Assembly: GCF_016808335.1 (NCBI RefSeq)
Contig: NC_053143.1
Location: 55,923,339 to 55,987,338, forward strand
Reading direction: 5' to 3'
DNA length: 64,000 nt
Source of the DNA: Panicum virgatum
Lineage: Eukaryota; Streptophyta; Magnoliopsida; Poales; Poaceae
The position numbers and the translations under genes were made by a program. Under the pieces are notes generated by a model. It worked only from the letters and a program-made list of their open reading frames with translations, ran no database searches and was not told the DNA's origin. This document shows, piece by piece, positions 59,101-64,000 of this stretch. The stretch's first letter is position 1. Each line of letters starts with the position of its first letter.

Positions 59101-59279
59101 CCAAGGATGGCCGGCACGCGGCGTTGACGAGGCGGTGCGCGGTCGCGGAATGGGCGCGGCGTGCGGGAACGGGGATGGCCGACACGCAGCTCGAGGATGG
59201 CCGACGGTGAGGCTGGCGCATGGCATGCTGCGATGCGTGCGTTGGCGCTCCACGCGCTTCACGTTCTCGGGCTATGACA
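56154..59279 (-). repeat. 3' LTR of the chromovirus, 3126 bp
   Basis: Bounded by TGTGAGAACC at 56154 and GGGCTATGACA at 59279. The palindrome GAGTAC-N5-GTACTC lies at 56694-56710, as in the solo LTRs. AT-rich in 57880-58500, GC-rich in 58500-59270, where overlapping frames on both strands are compositional. Confidence 0.85.
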
Positions 59280-59296
59280 ACTCTCCCCCTTAAGAA
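59280..59296 (-). other. Polypurine tract of the chromovirus
   Basis: The plus strand reads ACTCTCCCCCTTAAG directly after the LTR; on the element strand CTTAAGGGGGAGAGT precedes TGTCATAGCC. Confidence 0.85.
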
Positions 59297-59526
59297 AATC
59301 TCGTCCCGATATTTAGGTAGACAAGAGGGGAAGGATAAAACTCGGACTAGGTTGAGGCCATATACACCTAGATAAGATAAACATCAAAGAGACGATGCAC
59401 AAGAGCAGGGATGATGTGACGTGATGAAACATTCTTAGAATCTTCCTTGATGGTGATTGTGTACACATATATAACATCTAGAAAGATGAACTTCATAAAG
59501 GAAGTGGAGTGCGGTGGGGAGAGAAC

Positions 59527-60899
59527 TTACTCATTGGAAATGAATTCTGGATATTCTTGACGTAATCGATCTTCACACTCCCAAGTGGCTTCATCTTCGG
59601 AGTGATTGCTCCATTGAACCTTCACAAACTTCACCATGCTACGCATTACTCTTCTTTCATCACGATCAAGAATGGCAATTGGGTGTTCCTCGTAAGTAAG
59701 GCCCGATTGAAGATCAAGTGACTCAAGGTCGACGGCGTCAGCTGGAACACGATGGCATTTCTTCAACTGAGAGACGTGAAAAACATTATGCACGGCGGAG
59801 AGTGATTGAGGAAGTTCTAATTGATAAGCCACTGCTCCAACTTTCTTGATAATCCGAAAAGGTCCGACATAGCGTGGCGCTAACTTTCCTCTGACTTGAA
59901 AATGGCGAGTACCCTTAAATGGAGAAACCTTAAGATAGACATAATCGCCAATCTTAAGATGGAGTTCACGACGGCGACGATCAGCATAAATCTTTTGACG
60001 AGATTGAGCAATGCGAAGATTCTCACAAATAATTCTGACTTGATACTCAGCATCTTTTACTAAATCCGGACCAAAGAAAGGTCTTTCTCCAGATTCGGAC
60101 CAATTGATCGGAGTTCTACACCGTCTTCCATAGAGAGCTTCGAATGTAGACATTTTGATACTTGCTTGATAACTATTGTTGTAAGAAAACTCTGCAAATG
60201 GCAAGCAAGTAACCTATTTCTTCTCATATATAAGAGCACAAGCTCGTAGCATATCTTCTAAGATTTGATTGACCCTCTCGGCTTGACCGTCGGTTTGAGG
60301 ATGATAAACAGTACTATAGGTGAGATCAGTTACCATGGCTTCATGAAGACTTCTCCAAAAGTGAGCAACAAACTGAGGACCACGATCAGAGACAATTTTC
60401 TTAGGAACACCATAAAGACATACAATCCGAGTGAGATACAACTCCGCATATTGCTTAATTTGATAAGTGGTCTTAATTGGAAGGAAATGAGCCGACTTTG
60501 TCAAACGATCTACAATTACCCAGATAGAATCATATCATTGAGAAGACCTGGGTAACCCAGTGATGAAATCCATTCCAATTTCCTCCCATTTCCATGAGAG
60601 TATAGGTAGCGGTTGAAGAGTACCAGCCAGTTTGAGATGCTCAGCTTTAACTCTTTGGCAAACATCGCACTCGGCGACATATCGAGCAATTTCTCGCTTC
60701 ATACGAGTCCACCAAAATCTATGCTTGAGATCTTGATACATTTTGGTACTGTCCGGATGAATGGAGAATTGAGAACTATGGGCTTCATCCAGGATAATTC
60801 GCCTGAGGCTATGAACCTTAGGCACCACAATACGCTTCCCAAAGAATAGAACTCCTTCCTTATCAGTAGAGAAGCATAGAGATTTGCCCTCCTTCATTA
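59527..60899 (-). pseudogene. Chromovirus integrase and chromodomain
   Basis: Zinc-binding part: [20 protein letters not shown] and [12 protein letters not shown]. Catalytic residues are all present: [18 protein letters not shown] and DGQAERVNQ. In-frame TGA (60535-60537) and TAG (60214-60216) interrupt it; neighbouring residues are continuous across both. Downstream are the GPY/F-type region (RYVGPFRIIKKVG), VHNVFHVSQLKKC and a chromodomain-like end (VKFVKVQWSNH, EATWECEDRLRQEYP). Integrase joins cDNA to the genome; the chromodomain is thought to direct it to heterochromatin. The stop TAA at 59527 looks original. Confidence 0.9.
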
Positions 60900-61698
60900 A
60901 TTCCCGAATTCGATCCATACCCTTGTTTTTCTTTTGAGCTTCCTTAATTTGATCATAAAGGTCAGATTTGACCGTGAGAGTAGCAAGATAACCTTCTTTG
61001 ACTATGGAAATTCCAAGTTTCCGGAGATCATCACAAAGAGTATGCACAGGAGGAGCTATAGCCAAGCAATTGCATTGAGCCTTCCGGCTTAGTGCATCAG
61101 CGATGACATTTGCCTTACCAGGATGATAGTGCGCTTCAATATCATAATCCTTGATCAGTTCAAGCCACCGACGTTGCCTCATGTTGAGATCAGATTGAGT
61201 GAAAATGTATTTGAGGCTCTTGTGATCGGTATAGATATTGCAATGATTGCCAAGCAGATAGTGACGCCATATCTTTAGAGCATGGACAACGGCCGCAAGC
61301 TCTAAATCATGGGTAGGATAAATTTCTTCAGGTCGCTTGACTTGACGAGGAGCATAGGCCACTACTTGGCCTTCTTGCATAAGAACACAGCCAAGACCGA
61401 TGCGAGAACCATCACAATAAACATCGAAACTACTGGAAATATCTGGCTGAGCAAGAATTGGAGTAGTAGTGAGACGATCCTTAAGGGTTTGAAAGGCTTC
61501 TTCATAGGCTGGGGACCACTCAAACTTGACCCCATTCTTCAGTAACGCGGTCATAGGCTTCGCAATTTTAGAAAAGTTCTCTATGAACCGGCGGTAATAT
61601 CCCGCAAGTCCGAGAAAACTCTGGATCTCATGGACATTCTGAGGTTGCTTCCAATCAAGAACATCTTGCACCTTGTTAGGATCCACCGCAATACCTTC
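60900..61698 (-). pseudogene. Chromovirus RT thumb and RNase H
   Basis: After the in-frame TAG at 61699-61701 the reading continues [20 protein letters not shown] and [20 protein letters not shown], then RNase H with acidic residues in [38 protein letters not shown] and [12 protein letters not shown]. The frame is open to 60535. Without the TAG it is continuous with the RT. Confidence 0.9.
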
Positions 61699-62961
61699 CT
61701 AGGAGAGGACATGACCAAGAAAAGATACTTCTTCAAGCCAAAACTCACATTTACTAAACTTGGCATAAAGACGATGCTCCCTAAGTTTTTGGAGGACCAC
61801 ATGGATGTGACGAGCATGATCTTCTTGGGTCTTGGAATAAATGAGAATATCATCGATAAAGATGATCACAAAGACATCAAGTTCCTCCATGAAGATGCTA
61901 TTCATCAGATACATGAAATAAGCCGGCGCATTGGTGAGGCCGAAGGACATGACAGTGAATTCATAGAGACCATATCTAGTAGAGAAAGCCGTTTTAGGAA
62001 TATCTTCTTTCCGGATCTTGATTTGATGATAACCTAACCTTCGATCAATCTTGGAGAAATAACGAGCTCTCAAGAGTTGATCAAATAAGATATCAATCCG
62101 AGGAAGAGGATACTTGTTCTTGACAGTGACTTCATTTAACGGACGGTAATCAACACACATCCGTAAACTATCATCTTTCTTCTTCACAAAAAGAGCCGAG
62201 CATCCCCAAGGAGAGGAGCTCGGACGAATGAAACCCTTATCCAACAGAATCTTGAGTTGCTCCTTCAATTCTCTCAGTTCATTAGGAGGCATTCGATAAG
62301 GCCGTTTAGAGATAGGAGCTGTTCCGAGCTTGAGCTCTATGACAAATTCAACCTCACGATCAGGAGGCATACCTGGTAATTCTTCTGGAAAGACATCCGG
62401 ATACTCACAAACCACGAGAATATCTTCCAACGCCATTGCTTTGGTACTCGCCAAGGCATATAAACAAGATTCCACCTTGGCAAGAGAGAGAAAAACTCTA
62501 CTCCCAGAGGGGTGCAAAAGATCAATGGTGTGGGGCCCATATTTGATAACTCCGTCATGCTTACCCAACCAATTCATCCCAAGAATCACATCTAAGCCCA
62601 TCTTGTCTAGGATAAAAAGATTAGCACGAAAAGTGGCTCCCTCAATGAGAATTGGAACCTCATTAACAAAGTGCCTAGCAATGACTTCCCCACCTGGTGA
62701 GTCTATATGGTATGGTACTTGTAGATTTTGCATCTCAAATTTACTATACAGCATAAACTTCTTGTTGATGAAGGAAAGAGTTGCTCCAGAATCGAAAAGA
62801 ACAATTGCAGGGTGAGAATTAATTAGGAGCGTACCCATGAGCACTTCAGCATTCTCCGGAATTTCTTCGGCGGTGGTGTAGTTGAGGCAGCCACGTTTAG
62901 GAGCTTGTTGTGGCTTAACTTCTTGACGTTGTGCTTGAGGTAGAGGATTATTAGGCCTGGG
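61699..62961 (-). pseudogene. Chromovirus aspartic protease and reverse transcriptase
   Basis: Open in the same frame as gag's C-terminal part. Protease: [13 protein letters not shown] (D-S-G near 62790) and [88 protein letters not shown] and polymerase box FIDDILIYS (about 61833-61860). R in DRRLGYHQ and Y in APAYF differ from the usual L/S and T, and may be decay. It ends at TAG 61699-61701. Confidence 0.9.
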
Positions 62962-63972
62962 TGCATTGAAGGCACCGCCACACCTCGGAGAGGGACAATC
63001 CTTGGAGAAGTGGCCTACGCCACCACAATTGTAGCACGGACCCTTTGCGGCAACACCTGGATTGTCCCAATAGGCATTGACCGGCCTAGGAGCTTGTCCT
63101 TGAGGAGGTTGAGGGTGGTGCACAATCCACATAGGACGTGGAGATTGAGTACCCGGCGCCCGAGGTGGAAGAGAAGGAGGTCCCAGACGTGGACGTGAGG
63201 AGTTACCGCCTGCCGAGGTAGGAGCGGGATGCTTGTGCTTTGCTTCCAAATTTTTCATCTTATGCTCAGCTCTAATGGTGATATTCACCAAGTCATTGAA
63301 GTCTTCAAACTTGGTGGTGGAGAGCTTGTCTTGCAACTCTTCCGAAAGCCCATCATATAGGTGTTCTTGCTTCTTGGCATCAGTGGCCATTTCTTCAGGT
63401 GCATATTGGGAGAGAGTGTTAAAGGCATTGACATAGGCCATCACATCACGACTTCCTTGAGTGAGATTCAGAAATTCCTTCTTCTTGATGTCCATGATAC
63501 CCTTGGGATATATGGAAGGAGCGAAAAGTTGTGCGAAACTCCTCCCATGTGAAGCGGCGATCAGCAGGGTGAGATGCCTTGAAATTCCGCCACCAAGCCC
63601 CAGGGCATCATGAAGTTGATGAGCAGCAAAGAGGACCTTCTCATGTGGCTCACATTCAATAAGACCAAGCTTCTCTTCAATGATATTGAGCTAGAAATTT
63701 GCATCCAGAGGATCCTTGGAACCACGAAAGATGGGTGGGTTGGTACGGAAGAATTCTCCGAATCTGTTCACTTGAGGCTCAGCTCTTGGACCATGGTTGC
63801 CGGCATTGCCCATCTGATTGACTAGGTGCGCCATCAGTTCAGTTTGTCGAGCCAGGACGTCCATGAGGGTTGGGTGAATGGGAGGGTTAGAAAGGGGGAC
63901 CTCATTGTTGCAGTTGGTATTGCCACTTGAACCATTAGCACCATCCCTTTCAGTTCCCGAACGCAACACCAT
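62962..63972 (-). pseudogene. Chromovirus gag
   Basis: Likely start MVLRSGTERDG (ATG complementary to 63970-63972). NRFGEFFRTNPPIFRGSKDP precedes a TAG at 63691-63693 where tryptophan is expected. Two compensating frame changes lie near 63603 and 63510. The capsid part resumes at [19 protein letters not shown], and the zinc knuckle [14 protein letters not shown] lies at about 62995-63036 after a Pro-rich linker. The window ends 28 bases upstream of the start, so the PBS and 5' LTR are not visible. Confidence 0.88.
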
Positions 63973-64000
63973 CCTGTTAATAAACAAAACGGTTAGCGGT

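Larger units (their letters stand above)
56154..64000 (-). mobile_element. Ty3/Gypsy chromovirus, Tekay-like (right end outside window)
   Basis: A 3' LTR (56154-59279) is followed on the left side of the interior by a polypurine tract and then a minus-strand polyprotein gag-PR-RT-RNase H-IN-chromodomain reaching the right edge. The zinc knuckle in gag, FIDD polymerase box and C-terminal chromodomain place it among chromoviruses; the kilobase LTR suggests Tekay/Del. The 5 bases before the LTR are CCCAC; the matching duplication lies beyond 64000. Confidence 0.9.

Noticed and set aside
58502..59293. Frames up to 241 codons near the chromovirus LTR end
   Set aside because: Compositional, Arg/Pro/Ala-rich frames on both strands within the LTR.

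Overview
The window is eukaryotic, almost certainly a grass (Poaceae) chromosome segment from a repeat-rich, gene-poor region. The evidence is the set of transposon families (Tat- and Tekay-type Ty3/Gypsy elements with kilobase LTRs, an En/Spm CACTA element with GCCGTGTGC subterminal repeats, L1 LINEs, Stowaway-like MITEs), GT-AG introns inside the transposon genes, and an R13L1-type NLR resistance-gene relic. No single-copy host gene is intact. No rRNA, tRNA or CRISPR was seen.

Layout. 1-12694: minus-strand Tat-lineage Gypsy element with a broken gag-pol; it also carries two plus-strand (antisense) genes, an acidic low-complexity ORF and a multi-exon plant-mobile-domain gene. It sits in a second retroelement, of which the PBS, the start of an unknown ORF and a 3.9 kb LTR remain (12695-17318). 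17319-18223 is an LTR scrap plus duplicated unassigned sequence. 18224-22197 is a solo LTR. 22342-41478 is one complete CACTA transposon with 3-bp target duplications; it holds a nearly intact TNPD gene and an intact spliced TNPA-like gene, and is itself interrupted by a 9.3 kb non-autonomous LTR element (25105-34446). 41522-42737 holds an LTR scrap and an L1 tail. 42981-48568 is the minus-strand relic of an NLR gene, split by an L1 LINE (43953-48009) and a small MITE. 49150-50281 is a plus-strand LTR fragment of the first Tat family. 51104-54606 is a second solo LTR of the 18224 family with a perfect 5-bp duplication. 54607-56153 is unassigned DNA with a MITE and a promoter-like TATA region. 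56154-64000 is the 3' LTR and most of the polyprotein of a Tekay-like chromovirus, cut by the window end.

How it fits together. Order of events can be read from the nesting: the NLR gene was hit by L1 and a MITE; CACTA landed near it and was later entered by the non-autonomous LTR element; Tat landed in an older LTR element. Most coding parts are disabled by a few stops or frameshifts. The exception is the CACTA TNPA-like gene (7 exons, 569 codons in phase). The most unusual signals are the spliced antisense gene system in the Tat element, a 13-15 bp LTR hairpin that keeps pairing through a compensatory change in three copies, a triple hairpin between its convergent genes, a palindrome shared by three large LTRs, and fourfold internal repeats in the non-autonomous element.
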